From Gordonia sp049847105 (lineage in GTDB: Bacteria > Actinomycetota > Actinomycetes > Mycobacteriales > Mycobacteriaceae), in NCBI RefSeq assembly GCF_049847105.1, contig NZ_JBNCNS010000001.1, positions 992,001-1,056,000 of the forward strand: 64,000 nt of DNA, written 5' to 3'. Below the pieces are notes generated by a model. It was not told the origin of the DNA, did not search any database, and saw only the letters and a program-made list of their open reading frames with translations. The position numbers and the translations under genes are program-made. Shown one piece after another: positions 7,918 through 17,193 of this stretch (within the stretch, counting starts at the first letter, position 1; every line of letters begins with the position of its first letter).

Positions 7918-10347
7918 ATGTCCACCACGCACCTCCCCCTCGACGAGTACGTCGTCGTCGACCTGTCGGCCGGCATCGCCGGCGCCTACTGCACGAAAGT
8001 GCTCGCCGACGGCGGCGCCGAGGTCGTGAAGATCGAGCCACCGGAGGGCGATCCGCTGCGCGGTTGGTCTGCCTCAGGAGCCTCCGTGGAGCCGGGGTCC
8101 GACGGCGCGCTGTTCACCCACCTCGCCTGCTCGAAGCGGAGCGTGGTGATCGATCCCGACAGCGATGCGGATCTCGAGACGCTGAACGGCGTGCTTGCTC
8201 GCGTCGACGCCGTGGTGTGGTCCCGCGAATCACGTTTCGCGGGTCGTTGCGGCTTCGGTCCGGACGCGATCCGATCCGCTCATCCGCACCTGGTGGTCAC
8301 CGCGATCACCCCCTTCGGCCTCGAGGGTCCCTGGAGCGACAGGGCGGCAACGGAATTTACTCTCCAAGCCTGGTCGGGCGGTATCGTCGGACTCGGGCGT
8401 GGGGCACCGGATCGCGCCCCGGTCCATGTCGGCGGCCGGATCGGTGAGTGGTTCGCCGGCGCATACGCCGCAGCGGGGACCCTCACGGCACTGCGCAGGC
8501 GCGCCGACTCCGCACGGGGAGATCTCATCGACCTGTCGATGCTCGAGACCCAGATCCAGGGACTGACCTACCACCCGGTGACCTTCCTCGAGCTGCGCGA
8601 CCGGCCGTTCCGATCAGAACGCTCGGTTTTCGTCCCCGGTGTGTCGCAGGCATCCGACGGGATGGTGGCGGTGGGGGTTGCCACCGCCCAGCAGTGGTTC
8701 GACCTCTGTGTGCTCGTCGGCCATCCCGAGTGGATCGACCGGGACAATCCCCTGGCCATCACCGAGACGGCGTCCAAGGTCGCGCCGGAGATCTACGACT
8801 GGATCCGGGCTCGGACGGTGGACGAGGTGTGCGAGCAGGCCACCGCCTTCCGGATACCGAACTCCCCGGTGGCGAACGGCGCGAACCTCACCGGTATGCC
8901 CCACCACGACGAGCGCGGCTCGTTCATCAAGAACCCCTCGAAAGGCTTCAGCCAACCCGCCCATCCGTACCGGATGAGCGCTTTCCCTCTCCCCCAACCC
9001 GACAACGCGCCGACACTCGGCGAGCACACCGACTCGTACCGCGCACAAGCCACTCAGGCAGAGTCCCGTTCCACGGCGGAAGACATATCCCGAGCAGGCG
9101 CAGCCACGCTCCCCTTCGAGGGCGTCCGAGTTCTCGACATGACCGCCTTCTGGGCCGGGCCATCGTGCACGCATGTGCTCGCCATGCTCGGAGCCGAGGT
9201 GATCCACCTGGAGTCGACCTCACGTCCGGACGGCACCCGGATGATCGCCGGCGTGCCGATGACCGACGAACTCTGGTGGGAGAAGTCGCCGATCTTCTCC
9301 GGGCTGAACACGAACAAGAAGAGCGTGACCATCAACATCCAGACCGAGCAGGGGCAGGAGTTGCTTCGAGAGCTCGTCAAGACCTGTGATGTATTGGTGG
9401 AGAACTACACTCCGCGGGTCCTCGACCAGATCGGCATGGACTACGACTCCGTCAAGGCGCTCCGCCCCGACATCATCATGGTCCGCATGCCCGGATTCGG
9501 ACTCGACGGACCATGGCGGGACAAGGCTGCTTTCGCCTACGTCATCGAGGATGCAGCCGGACTCACCTGGCTCACCGGACATCCCGACCAGAATCCCGTC
9601 GAGCCCTATTCCATCGGGGATCCGAATGCCGGAGTACACGCTCTGCTCGGACTGTTGATCGCACTCGAACACCGCGGGAAGACCGGCGAGGGCACCCTCG
9701 TCGAGGCAAGCATGATCGACGCCGCACTCAACGTCACCGCCGAGCAGGTCGTCGAACACTCGGCGTACGGGAACCTGCTCAACCGAGAAGGCAACCGGGG
9801 CCCGGCGGCCGCACCGCAGAACCTCTATCAGGCTGCGGGGCTCGACGAGTTCGGCCGAGACGATCGCTGGGTCGCCATCGCCGTCGAGACAGACGAGCAG
9901 TGGCTCTCCCTCCGATCCGCACTGGGTTCGCCCGACTGGGCCATGGACCCCGAACTGTTGACCGCCCAGGGGCGCCGGCGACAGCACGATCTCATCGACG
10001 ATCACCTGGCGCGATGGTGCAGGGGTCTCGACGATGACGACATCGTCGAGAAGCTCTGGAGTGTCGACGTTCCCGTCGGCAAGGTGATGCAACCCCATCG
10101 GCAGGCCGAGTTGCCGCAACTGCGATCTCGCGGCTTCTTCGCACAGGTCGAGCATTCCGTGAACGGGACGGCCTCGCACAGCACTTTGCCCCTGACGTTC
10201 TCGGCAGGGCCTGGCGAGTTCACCGTCAGAGCCGCCCCGTTGCTCGGCGAGCACAACGTCGAGATCCTGTCCGGACTCGGACTGTCAGAGAGCGACATCG
10301 AGCGATTGGAGCACGACAAGATCATCGGACGAACGCTGTTCTTCTAG
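7918..10347 (+). CDS. tandem CaiB/BaiF family CoA transferase (two fused copies)
   Basis: An 809-residue protein made of two family III CoA-transferase units, about residues 8-375 and 395-800. Each unit has the start VxDxxxxxAGxxCTxxLAxxGAEV and a downstream KSVxI-type segment. The family moves CoA between carboxylic acids through an aspartyl-CoA intermediate. The second unit keeps the expected Asp (D568, in SIGDPNAG). The first has Glu at the same place (E177, in RIGEWFAG). The first half may thus be structural or altered in activity. It follows the crotonase gene by about 60 bp and probably activates the acid that the crotonase uses. Confidence 0.92.
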   Translation: MSTTHLPLDEYVVVDLSAGIAGAYCTKVLADGGAEVVKIEPPEGDPLRGWSASGASVEPGSDGALFTHLACSKRSVVIDPDSDADLETLNGVLARVDAVVWSRESRFAGRCGFGPDAIRSAHPHLVVTAITPFGLEGPWSDRAATEFTLQAWSGGIVGLGRGAPDRAPVHVGGRIGEWFAGAYAAAGTLTALRRRADSARGDLIDLSMLETQIQGLTYHPVTFLELRDRPFRSERSVFVPGVSQASDGMVAVGVATAQQWFDLCVLVGHPEWIDRDNPLAITETASKVAPEIYDWIRARTVDEVCEQATAFRIPNSPVANGANLTGMPHHDERGSFIKNPSKGFSQPAHPYRMSAFPLPQPDNAPTLGEHTDSYRAQATQAESRSTAEDISRAGAATLPFEGVRVLDMTAFWAGPSCTHVLAMLGAEVIHLESTSRPDGTRMIAGVPMTDELWWEKSPIFSGLNTNKKSVTINIQTEQGQELLRELVKTCDVLVENYTPRVLDQIGMDYDSVKALRPDIIMVRMPGFGLDGPWRDKAAFAYVIEDAAGLTWLTGHPDQNPVEPYSIGDPNAGVHALLGLLIALEHRGKTGEGTLVEASMIDAALNVTAEQVVEHSAYGNLLNREGNRGPAAAPQNLYQAAGLDEFGRDDRWVAIAVETDEQWLSLRSALGSPDWAMDPELLTAQGRRRQHDLIDDHLARWCRGLDDDDIVEKLWSVDVPVGKVMQPHRQAELPQLRSRGFFAQVEHSVNGTASHSTLPLTFSAGPGEFTVRAAPLLGEHNVEILSGLGLSESDIERLEHDKIIGRTLFF

Positions 10348-10417
10348 CACCGGCTGCCGAATCGGCGGTCACGTCGTCTCCGCAGCGCTCAGCCCACCGA
10401 ACAGAAAGGCACTACAG

Positions 10418-10714
10418 ATGAAACCGTCACCCGGCAAGGCACTCTTCAGCACCGTCGACACCACCTCCGTCGTCGTGATCCGCTGGGGAGACGTCGATCT
10501 CGATCTGACCTGCGGAGGTGAAGCGATGAGCGAGACTCCCCCGGCGACGCAGGGCGAACCTCCGCGAATGGGTGCCACGCAACTCGGCAAGCGGTACTGC
10601 ACGGACGATGGAGACGTCGAACTTCTCTGCACCAAGCCGGGCGACGGCACTCTCGCCATCGATGGAGCCCCGTTGGGCATCAAGGCCGCGTCGCCACTAC
10701 CGGCATCGGATTGA
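10418..10714 (+). CDS. small conserved-type protein of unknown function
   Basis: A 98-residue soluble protein with no transmembrane segment. AGAAAGG precedes the ATG. The N-terminus has a tryptophan-containing stretch ending in LTCGG, and the C-terminus (ELLCTKPGDGTLAIDGAPL) looks like a small beta module ending in PLPASD. I recognise this C-terminal style from small actinobacterial proteins but cannot name a family. It sits between the CoA transferase and the RibB-like gene, whose GTG start is 4 bases beyond its stop, so translation is probably coupled. Confidence 0.7.
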   Translation: MKPSPGKALFSTVDTTSVVVIRWGDVDLDLTCGGEAMSETPPATQGEPPRMGATQLGKRYCTDDGDVELLCTKPGDGTLAIDGAPLGIKAASPLPASD

Positions 10715-10718
10715 TCCC

Positions 10719-11390
10719 GTGAGTGCCGGCTCTCTCTTCGACCTCGAGATGGACTTTGGTGATTCCCTTCGGGAACATGGTGTTTCAGCCTCGGCGCGGG
10801 AGGCGGTGTCACGGCTCCGGAGCGGCGAGATGGTGATGATCGGCGATGATGTCAGTATCTCGCGCCGCTACGATCTTGTCTGCACCGCCGATCGCCTGAC
10901 CACTGAGCAAACGGCGTTCCTCGTCCGCCACACCTCCGGCTTCCTGCAGGTGGCGCTGCGCGATGCGCACTGCGACCGCCTGCAGCTCCCACCCGTGGCC
11001 CCCACGGTCGACCGGCGGTCATCCCAGCAATGTGTCGGGGTGGACGCCGCGGCGGGAACCGGTACCGGAATCTCGGCCACCGACCGAACGCAGACCATCA
11101 ACACGCTGGGGCGGCGTGACTCCACTCCGAACGACTTCACACGCCCAGGTCATGTCCTCCCTGTTCGTGTCGCCGTGAGCCCTCCGTGGCACGAACTCGC
11201 GGGTCTCGCACTGGGACTGGCCGAGAGCGCCGGTTCGGTGGCGGCGGTGTTCGCCACGCTGGTCGGTACCGGCCGCCGCTCTGACGGTCTTCTCGACAGA
11301 GATGAGGCAGAGGTGTTCGCTGACCGTCATCATCTGCAGATCATCGGCTATTCCGAGGCCGGGCAGGTGCGCGGTTCTCGGACCGGCTGA
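10719..11390 (+). CDS. RibB-like protein with altered active site
   Basis: A 223-residue protein resembling 3,4-dihydroxy-2-butanone-4-phosphate synthase, the riboflavin enzyme. VRHTSGFLQVAL, TGTGISATDRTQTI and RPGHVLPVR correspond to conserved RibB segments. The acidic metal-binding loop of true RibB (DRENEGD type) reads DDVSISRRYD here, and the usual GHTEA segment is replaced by PWHELAG, so key metal ligands are missing. Classical activity is doubtful; it may bind a sugar phosphate or act in another lyase reaction. GTG at 10719 was chosen because it follows directly on the preceding stop; the longer frame upstream overlaps the small protein. Confidence 0.75.
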   Translation: MSAGSLFDLEMDFGDSLREHGVSASAREAVSRLRSGEMVMIGDDVSISRRYDLVCTADRLTTEQTAFLVRHTSGFLQVALRDAHCDRLQLPPVAPTVDRRSSQQCVGVDAAAGTGTGISATDRTQTINTLGRRDSTPNDFTRPGHVLPVRVAVSPPWHELAGLALGLAESAGSVAAVFATLVGTGRRSDGLLDRDEAEVFADRHHLQIIGYSEAGQVRGSRTG

Positions 11391-11483
11391 CGTCGTCGCC
11401 GGTAAGCCATCTCGTCACCTCACTGCAAAATTCACACATGCGAACCCCAGGCACCCTGGGCCGATCACTTTGGATGGTGCAAC

Positions 11484-12278
11484 ATGACCGCATTGCTGAC
11501 CGACGACTGCGCGGTGAACGTGCAGAACGCCTTGCCTCTGTCGATGGTCGAGCGGATGACGCTGATCATGGAGGCATTCGACCGGCCGCTGGCCCGGCTC
11601 ACTCTCGACGAGGTGACCCAGCACACCGGCCTGCCGCGCTCGACGGCACACCGGATCCTGGATCAGCTCGTGCAGTGTCGCTGGCTCATTCACGCCAAGA
11701 CCCACTACAGCCTCGGAAGCCTCGCGCTCACGCTCGGAGGCCGAGAGCTCGCTCAGCACGAGCTACGTTCGGCAGCGTCGGACACCCTGCAAGCGCTGGC
11801 GCTTCGTACCGGCATGTACGTTCATCTCGCGTCTCTGGCCGGCTCCGAGATCTACTATCTCGACATGTTCGGTGGGCGAAACGGCCATCGGGTTCCCTCC
11901 CAGGTCGGTGGCCGTGCTCCTGCACATTGCACCGCTGCCGGCAAGGCGATCCTCGCCAGCCTGTCGCCCGAATATGTCGACAACCAGTACTCGAGCGTGA
12001 TTCGCAGTGGCCGTACCGATTACAGCATCGGCGACATCGTCGTCCTGCACCAGGAACTGGCTCGGATCCGCGCCCGGAACGGTCTGGCCACCGAGCGTGG
12101 CGAATGCTTCGGACACCTGGCGTGCGTGGGCGCGGCAGTACGCAACTCCGACGGGCCGGTCGGCGCGATCTCCATCGTCACGCGCCACGCAAGCCCGCTC
12201 GAGCCGCTCGCCCCGATGGTGCTCCGTGCGGCAAGGAGCATCTCGGACAAACTCATTCACGGCAGCCGCTTCTCCTGA
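11484..12278 (+). CDS. IclR-family transcriptional regulator
   Basis: A 264-residue IclR protein. The winged helix-turn-helix lies at about 38-63 (LDEVTQHTGLPRSTAHRILDQL). The effector domain shows the family landmarks PAHCTAAGKAILA and the late motif ATERGECFGHLACVGAAVRNSDG. IclR regulators usually control aromatic or acid catabolic operons and sense a pathway metabolite. The gene lies at the end of the crotonase/CoA-transferase unit and converges on the monooxygenase operon, with a hairpin between them. Confidence 0.93.
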   Translation: MTALLTDDCAVNVQNALPLSMVERMTLIMEAFDRPLARLTLDEVTQHTGLPRSTAHRILDQLVQCRWLIHAKTHYSLGSLALTLGGRELAQHELRSAASDTLQALALRTGMYVHLASLAGSEIYYLDMFGGRNGHRVPSQVGGRAPAHCTAAGKAILASLSPEYVDNQYSSVIRSGRTDYSIGDIVVLHQELARIRARNGLATERGECFGHLACVGAAVRNSDGPVGAISIVTRHASPLEPLAPMVLRAARSISDKLIHGSRFS

Positions 12279-12328
12279 CCCGACTGCTCCCGGACTGCCG
12301 TCACGCAACTCGTTCCCCGCATGCACGA

Positions 12329-12370
12329 GCGCCCGGTGACGGCTTGCAGAAGCCTGCCACCACCGGGCGC
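12329..12370. terminator. bidirectional terminator between IclR and monooxygenase genes
   Basis: GCGCCCGGTG (12329-12338) pairs with CACCGGGCGC (12361-12370), and an inner GGCTT/AAGCC stem adds to it. It lies between two convergent genes whose stops are at 12278 and 12379. There is no long U tract, as is common in GC-rich actinobacteria. Confidence 0.7.
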
Positions 12371-12378
12371 CCGCGAGA

Positions 12379-14205
12379 TCATTCGACCGTCACGCCCTCC
12401 ATGGTCCCCGCGGCACGCCACTTCTCCAAGATCTCGAAGAAGGCGACCGGGCCACCCCCGTATCCGGCTGAGAGCAGGCTGTCCGGATTCTCCGTGTCAC
12501 CTTCCGAATCCAGATAGCTCGGTGTGCAGTCGGCGAAGAACTGCTTGCCCATCACCGTGCTCTCGGCCATGGTCTGCACCCATTCGTCCTCGGCCTCCTG
12601 GTCGGCCTCCACCAGGAGGCCGCCCTGATTCGCCCACTCCTCGAGGATGTACGCGACATGACGCGCCCGCTCCTCGGCGGTGTGCACGTAGTTGGGCGCG
12701 ATCCCCGTCTGCGTGTATCCCAGGAAGAAGCAATTGGGAAAGTCGTGCGATTGCAGTCCGTGGAATGTGCGCGGACCCTTGGCCCACTTGTCACTGAGAC
12801 GGGTTCCACCACGACCGGTGATGTCGAATCCTGCCCGCCGCGTGTAATTCGTCGCCACCTCGAACCCGGTGGCGAAGATCAACGCGTCGACCTTGTACTC
12901 GACGTCGTCGACCACCACGCCGTCGCGGGTCAGCCGGTTCAGTCCGCGGCCGTCGGTGTCCACCAGCTCGACGTTGTCCCGATTGAAGGTCTGCAGGTAG
13001 GCATCGTGGAAGCTCAGTCGCTTGCACTGCCGCTTGTACCACGGCAACAGACGTTCGGCCGTCGACCGATCGTCGACGAGCGACTCGATACGACGCCGCA
13101 CCCGCTCCATCGACTTGAAGTCCTCCTCGAACAGGAACTCGGCGATCTCCTCCATCGACATGGCGGTGCCGCGACGCTCCATCTCTTTCATCACGGCGGG
13201 ACCGGTCAGCTCGAGAGCGACCTGCGTCCACCCGTCGCCCACGAGATCCTCGTCGGCGCCCATACCGCCGGTCACCTGGGTGAAGTTCTCCATCCGTTCG
13301 CGTTGCCATCCCGGCTGCAGGCCCGCGGCCCATTCCGGATCGGTGGGCTGGTCGCCTCGGACGTCGACCGCCGCCGGCGTTCGCTGGAACACATACAGCT
13401 TGCCCGCCGACTCGCCGAGATGCGGAATACATTGCAGCGCTGTGGCACCGGTACCGACGATCCCGACTCGCTTGTCACGCAGTCGATCCAGTCCGCCGGT
13501 CTCGTCACCGCCGGTGTACGAGTAGTCCCACCGGCTCGTGTGGAAGGTGTGTCCTTCGAAGGAGTTGATGCCTGGAATGCCGGGCAGCTTCGGTCGGCTC
13601 AGCGGCCCGGGCGAGACCAAGACGATCGTCGCGCTGATCCGGTCCCCCCGATCCGTCGTCACCGTCCACTTCCGTGCGTCGTCGTCCCATACCATCTCTG
13701 TCACGACGGTCTGCAGGAGCGAGTTGCGATAGAGGTCGTAGTGTTCGGCGATCCTCACACAGTGTTTGCGGATCTCCGGACCGAATGCGTACCGACGCTC
13801 CGGAATGTATTCCAGCTCTTCGAGCATGGGCATGTAGATGTACGACTCGATGTCGCACTGGGCGCCCGGATAGCGGTTCCAGTACCAGGTCCCCCCGACA
13901 TCACCCGCCTTGTCGACGATCCGGATGTCGTCGAATCCGGCCTCCCGCAACCGGACCGCCGCGATCAGACTGCCCAGCCCGGCGCCGATGACGAGGACCT
14001 GCACCTCGTCGTCGACGGGTTCCCGCTCGACGAACTCCGTGTAAGGATCATCCGCGTAGTGGGAGAACTCGGCAGTCACCTCGATGAACTGTCCGAGAGC
14101 GTCTGTCCGCAGCCGCTTCGCGCGCTCGTGCGCGTACTTCGCGCGTACCCATTCCGGGTCGTAGAACTCTGGCTGCGGCCCCGGGGCCTGCTCGGGGAGC
14201 GTCAT
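12379..14205 (-). CDS. Baeyer-Villiger-type flavin monooxygenase
   Basis: A 608-residue FAD/NADPH monooxygenase. It has the FAD motif GAGLGS (74-79), GGTWYWNRYPGAQCD (104-118), the BVMO fingerprint FEGHTFHTSRWD (216-227, form FxGxxxHxxxWP/D), and the NADPH motif GTGATA (251-256). Type I BVMOs insert oxygen next to a ketone carbonyl to give an ester or lactone. The roughly 60-residue N-terminal extension is typical of the longer cyclic-ketone and steroid BVMOs. It is transcribed after the LLM monooxygenase gene with a 90-bp gap; AGAGGTG precedes the start. A cyclic ketone made by the P450/SDR set is an attractive substrate (inference). Confidence 0.93.
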   Translation of the reverse strand: MTLPEQAPGPQPEFYDPEWVRAKYAHERAKRLRTDALGQFIEVTAEFSHYADDPYTEFVEREPVDDEVQVLVIGAGLGSLIAAVRLREAGFDDIRIVDKAGDVGGTWYWNRYPGAQCDIESYIYMPMLEELEYIPERRYAFGPEIRKHCVRIAEHYDLYRNSLLQTVVTEMVWDDDARKWTVTTDRGDRISATIVLVSPGPLSRPKLPGIPGINSFEGHTFHTSRWDYSYTGGDETGGLDRLRDKRVGIVGTGATALQCIPHLGESAGKLYVFQRTPAAVDVRGDQPTDPEWAAGLQPGWQRERMENFTQVTGGMGADEDLVGDGWTQVALELTGPAVMKEMERRGTAMSMEEIAEFLFEEDFKSMERVRRRIESLVDDRSTAERLLPWYKRQCKRLSFHDAYLQTFNRDNVELVDTDGRGLNRLTRDGVVVDDVEYKVDALIFATGFEVATNYTRRAGFDITGRGGTRLSDKWAKGPRTFHGLQSHDFPNCFFLGYTQTGIAPNYVHTAEERARHVAYILEEWANQGGLLVEADQEAEDEWVQTMAESTVMGKQFFADCTPSYLDSEGDTENPDSLLSAGYGGGPVAFFEILEKWRAAGTMEGVTVE

Positions 14206-14295
14206 CTCGTACTCACCTCTTTCAAAAGAATCTGACCGAAGTCGCTGCCGCTGAATGTGATCACTGGCCGTGAGCCTCCGCGTTCCGCCGGATGC

Positions 14296-15606
14296 TCACG
14301 CGCTGAATCGCTCGCGGAGAGGACGTGAGTCAGGGCGACCACGATAGATGCCCCGGTCGATCAGACGGGGTACCACCTCGGCGACGAACTCACGGATGTC
14401 GATGACCCCGGTGGGGAACATCAGGTTGAACCCCCCGACGTGACCGTCGGCGTGCCAGGTCGCCAGATCCTCGACGAAATCGTCGTAGGACCCGATGAAC
14501 TTGCGGTGCTGCGCACCGCCCCGGGCCAACGAATGAGCGGTCACGTCACGCACCGTGGCACCCGGATGCTCGGTGATCCAGGTGTAGAGCCCGACATAAT
14601 TGCCGTATGTGCTCTTGATCGTGTCCTGGACGTCCTCGGGCTTCGGGAGCTGGTCGAGCGGGAACGGATCATCGATGCTGTCGAAGGTGTACTCCAGCCC
14701 GAACTGGACCAGTGCGAACGGCGCGTACAGCTCGTAGTCCACATGCTGGTCGAGCTCGCGCTGCTTCTCCTCGGCCTCCGCGAGGGTCCGACCGAGATAC
14801 GGGATCAGACCAGGGATCGCCGGGACGGTACCTTTCGCCCGCCCCGCCTCCGCCAATGCCTGGTCGAGCTGCGCCCGGTATTCGGCCGCCTGCTCACGCG
14901 TGTTCGCGTTCGTGAACACCATCTCCGCGTGCTTGGCCGCGACCTTGATGCCCGGGCCCGAACCCCCGGCCTGTGCGATCAGAGGGCGGCCCTGCGGACT
15001 CGGTGCGACGTTGAGGGGGCCGAGGACCTGGTAATTCTTCCCCTGGTGGTTGATCGGATCGGCATAGAAGCGCCTGATGCCGTCGGGATCGAAACGTAGC
15101 TCACGATTCTCCCAGAGACCCGTCACCACATCGAGGAACTCGTCCGCGATCTGGTAACGGGTCTTGCGATCCGGATGGCTTTCCTTGCTGTAGTTCAGTG
15201 CCCATTCCTCACTGACACTGGTGACAGCGTTGAAGCCGGCCCGCCCGTTCGAGATCTGATCGAGCGAACCGAGGAGCCGGGCTAGGTTGTACGGGTCATA
15301 GAACGACGTCGATGCGGTCGCGATGAGACCGAGGTAGCGCGTCTGGCAGGCGAGCGCCGCAAACGCGGTGATGGGCTCCGGCGGGCCGTGATCCGGCGCA
15401 GGCGACCCGGCGGTACCAGCGATGTCGCCGAGGAACATCGCCGTGCACAGGCCTTCCTCCGCCAGTCGGCCCATCTCCAGGATCGGGAGGTAGGCGTTGC
15501 GCCGGCTCGGACCGCCGCCATGGTCGCGTTCGTAGGCGGGCGCGCCCTGGTGGTGATTGATCTCGTTGCCGACCAGGTTCAGGTGTAGATAGCGTTGGTT
15601 GGACAT
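14296..15606 (-). CDS. LLM-class flavin monooxygenase (NtaA/SnaA/DszA type)
   Basis: A 436-residue TIM-barrel flavin monooxygenase. The start with HLNLVG, the internal RYLGLIATASTSFYDPYNLAR segment, the GRAGFNAVTS motif and the PLIAQAGGSGPG motif are those of the nitrilotriacetate/dibenzothiophene-sulfone monooxygenase branch. Enzymes of this branch use reduced FMN from a separate reductase to oxidise sulfones, amines or ketones. No flavin reductase of the usual partner type is next to it. It heads the minus-strand unit that includes the BVMO gene. Confidence 0.92.
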   Translation of the reverse strand: MSNQRYLHLNLVGNEINHHQGAPAYERDHGGGPSRRNAYLPILEMGRLAEEGLCTAMFLGDIAGTAGSPAPDHGPPEPITAFAALACQTRYLGLIATASTSFYDPYNLARLLGSLDQISNGRAGFNAVTSVSEEWALNYSKESHPDRKTRYQIADEFLDVVTGLWENRELRFDPDGIRRFYADPINHQGKNYQVLGPLNVAPSPQGRPLIAQAGGSGPGIKVAAKHAEMVFTNANTREQAAEYRAQLDQALAEAGRAKGTVPAIPGLIPYLGRTLAEAEEKQRELDQHVDYELYAPFALVQFGLEYTFDSIDDPFPLDQLPKPEDVQDTIKSTYGNYVGLYTWITEHPGATVRDVTAHSLARGGAQHRKFIGSYDDFVEDLATWHADGHVGGFNLMFPTGVIDIREFVAEVVPRLIDRGIYRGRPDSRPLRERFSA

Positions 15607-16659
15607 CTGCTCTCCGTCTTCGACTTTGTCCCGGTGGAACGTAAATGAAGGAACTTGAGGCGTTCGCCGGCAAGTGTCAGGTCAGGTTAGGAGGGCGACG
15701 GAGACAGGTCACCCGCCGTCCCGCTGGTTGAGACCTCGAACCCTCAGCTCTCAACACGCGCCGGGTTGATGCGACTCGCGGACAACAGGGCCCGACGCCG
15801 AAATAGGGCTCGCCCAAACACACACTTCTGCAACGTATTCCGGCATACTGGTGACCGATCCGACGCAGCAACGCGGACAATTGGTGCGCCGTTTGCGAAT
15901 TTTGCTTCCGAATGACGGCAGCGTTGCGCTGGGAGGCGTTCACGGCGAGGACGCAGCTCTTGAACGCGGTTCCAACAGAGGCGACGCGACCAGGGAGTGA
16001 CGAAGACCGCGACCACCCTGCTGATCCGTCGTCTGGAACCGCCGCTCCTCAGCCCCGGCGTATCGGATTCGGACCCGCGGACAAACGGATGCCAATCAAT
16101 GAGAAGACCGGCGGCAGAGTTACAGTGACCACCGGCGCCGGTCGTGCGGAGCCACGCGCGCAACCAGATCGGTACGGCAACCGTTGTCTGGCATCCGACA
16201 TGTCATCTCCGCTGATTGCTGACTACGACGGCGCCAGAACCACACTGGCACAGAGACCACAATAATCCAGGTAGTCGGCCACGATATCCTCGCGCCAATC
16301 CAAGGGTCCCGACCGCGAACTCCTGACGACTTCCCTGTCAGTCCAAGAAAGTTCACGTACACCGCGCAAGTGTTCTCTGCACATCGAGGCCGAGATGGCC
16401 CTCTCTGCCGGCGATACCAGGATGGGCCGCAGTAACCGATAGTTGTTGGTATGGAAGACGGCTCCGGCCTGCCGGCGTCCCAAATGGCACCCGAATCCGG
16501 ATGGGCGGTCGGATATCAGGTCGATTTGGACGTAGCCGGCCAATGCGTTCGGGGCAGGTGTCCCGGCGTGAAGTGAAGCGAGCCCAGGTTGGGGTGTTGC
16601 TTGTCCAAGGACCAGATCGACCGGAGGTCTCATGCCCCACCGTAGCGTCGGGGTGAAGT
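15607..16659. other. gene desert upstream of the LLM monooxygenase
   Basis: About 1 kb in which no open frame has a recognisable family, ribosome-binding site and consistent third-position GC together. Frames at 15912-16265 (+) and 16223-16633 (-) were inspected and not accepted. The promoter of the LLM monooxygenase gene must lie near 15607-15700. The stretch leads into the transposase remnant and probably marks a module junction. Confidence 0.6.
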
Positions 16660-16905
16660 CGCGGACAAGGCTGTCTCGCTGCCGAACTCGGGGTCATAGC
16701 CCGCACCGTCTCCCCTGGCCTAGTGCCCGGAGACGTGATCCGGGCGTCGCAGACCTCGGTGCGATACGAACGTGACCATCCTGGAGAACTGTGCACACAG
16801 ATGTCAGCAAGCGCGGCCGTATCCCCGACGGTGGTGGCCGACGTGCGAAAGACCGTGAAACCACAGTCAGCGGCCTGGCACCGACCCGATGGCCGGGTAC
16901 CTCTG
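16660..16905 (+). pseudogene. IS481-family transposase remnant (frameshifted)
   Basis: One frame reads AAELGVIARTVS (16678 onward), then VIRAS and VRYERDHPGEL. The frame then shifts, and the next frame reads HTDVSKRGRIPDGGGRR (from 16794). In IS481-family transposases these pieces are continuous: a helix-turn-helix repeat, RYERxRPGEL, then the HVDxKKLGRIPDGGG segment holding the first catalytic Asp. Here there is a deletion after ARTVS and a frameshift before the Asp motif, and the rest is unrecognisable. No inverted repeats were found. Confidence 0.75.
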
Positions 16906-16990
16906 GACCTGGTACGCGTGAACGGGCGGCGGCGGTGGCCGCCATCGCCGCGTCGCGCTGGGTGTGGCCGTGAGGCGGGAGGTCGCAACG

Positions 16991-17033
16991 CTGAGGCGGT
17001 GACGGTGCTCAATTGACACCGTCACCGCCTCAG
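16991..17033. terminator. strong 17-bp hairpin downstream of solute-binding protein 1
   Basis: CTGAGGCGGTGACGGTG (16991-17007) pairs perfectly with CACCGTCACCGCCTCAG (17017-17033) around a 9-base loop. It lies 160 bp past the stop of the minus-strand lipoprotein gene and would end its transcript. There is no U tract on either side. Confidence 0.6.
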
Positions 17034-17193
17034 CCGTCAGCTCCAGGTCGACACGCCGAACGACAGTTGGGGACTCACATCCGGCCCCTACGGGACCGTG
17101 ACCTGGCCGCGGAGGCGGACTGACCGACAAGATTCGTGGTCGCCGGCCTGCGCTGCCCCCGCAACTGGTTCATTGTCGGAACAGTTGCCGCCT

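Noticed and set aside
12658..14235. 525-codon open frame on the plus strand
   Set aside because: Antisense to the Baeyer-Villiger monooxygenase, whose FAD, NADPH and fingerprint motifs are all present on the minus strand.
15912..16265. 117-codon plus-strand frame in the gene desert
   Set aside because: Low-complexity translation without domain or start signal.
16223..16633. 136-codon minus-strand frame in the gene desert
   Set aside because: No family, no ribosome-binding site and weak codon bias; it also runs up to the transposase remnant. A decayed gene cannot be excluded but cannot be supported.
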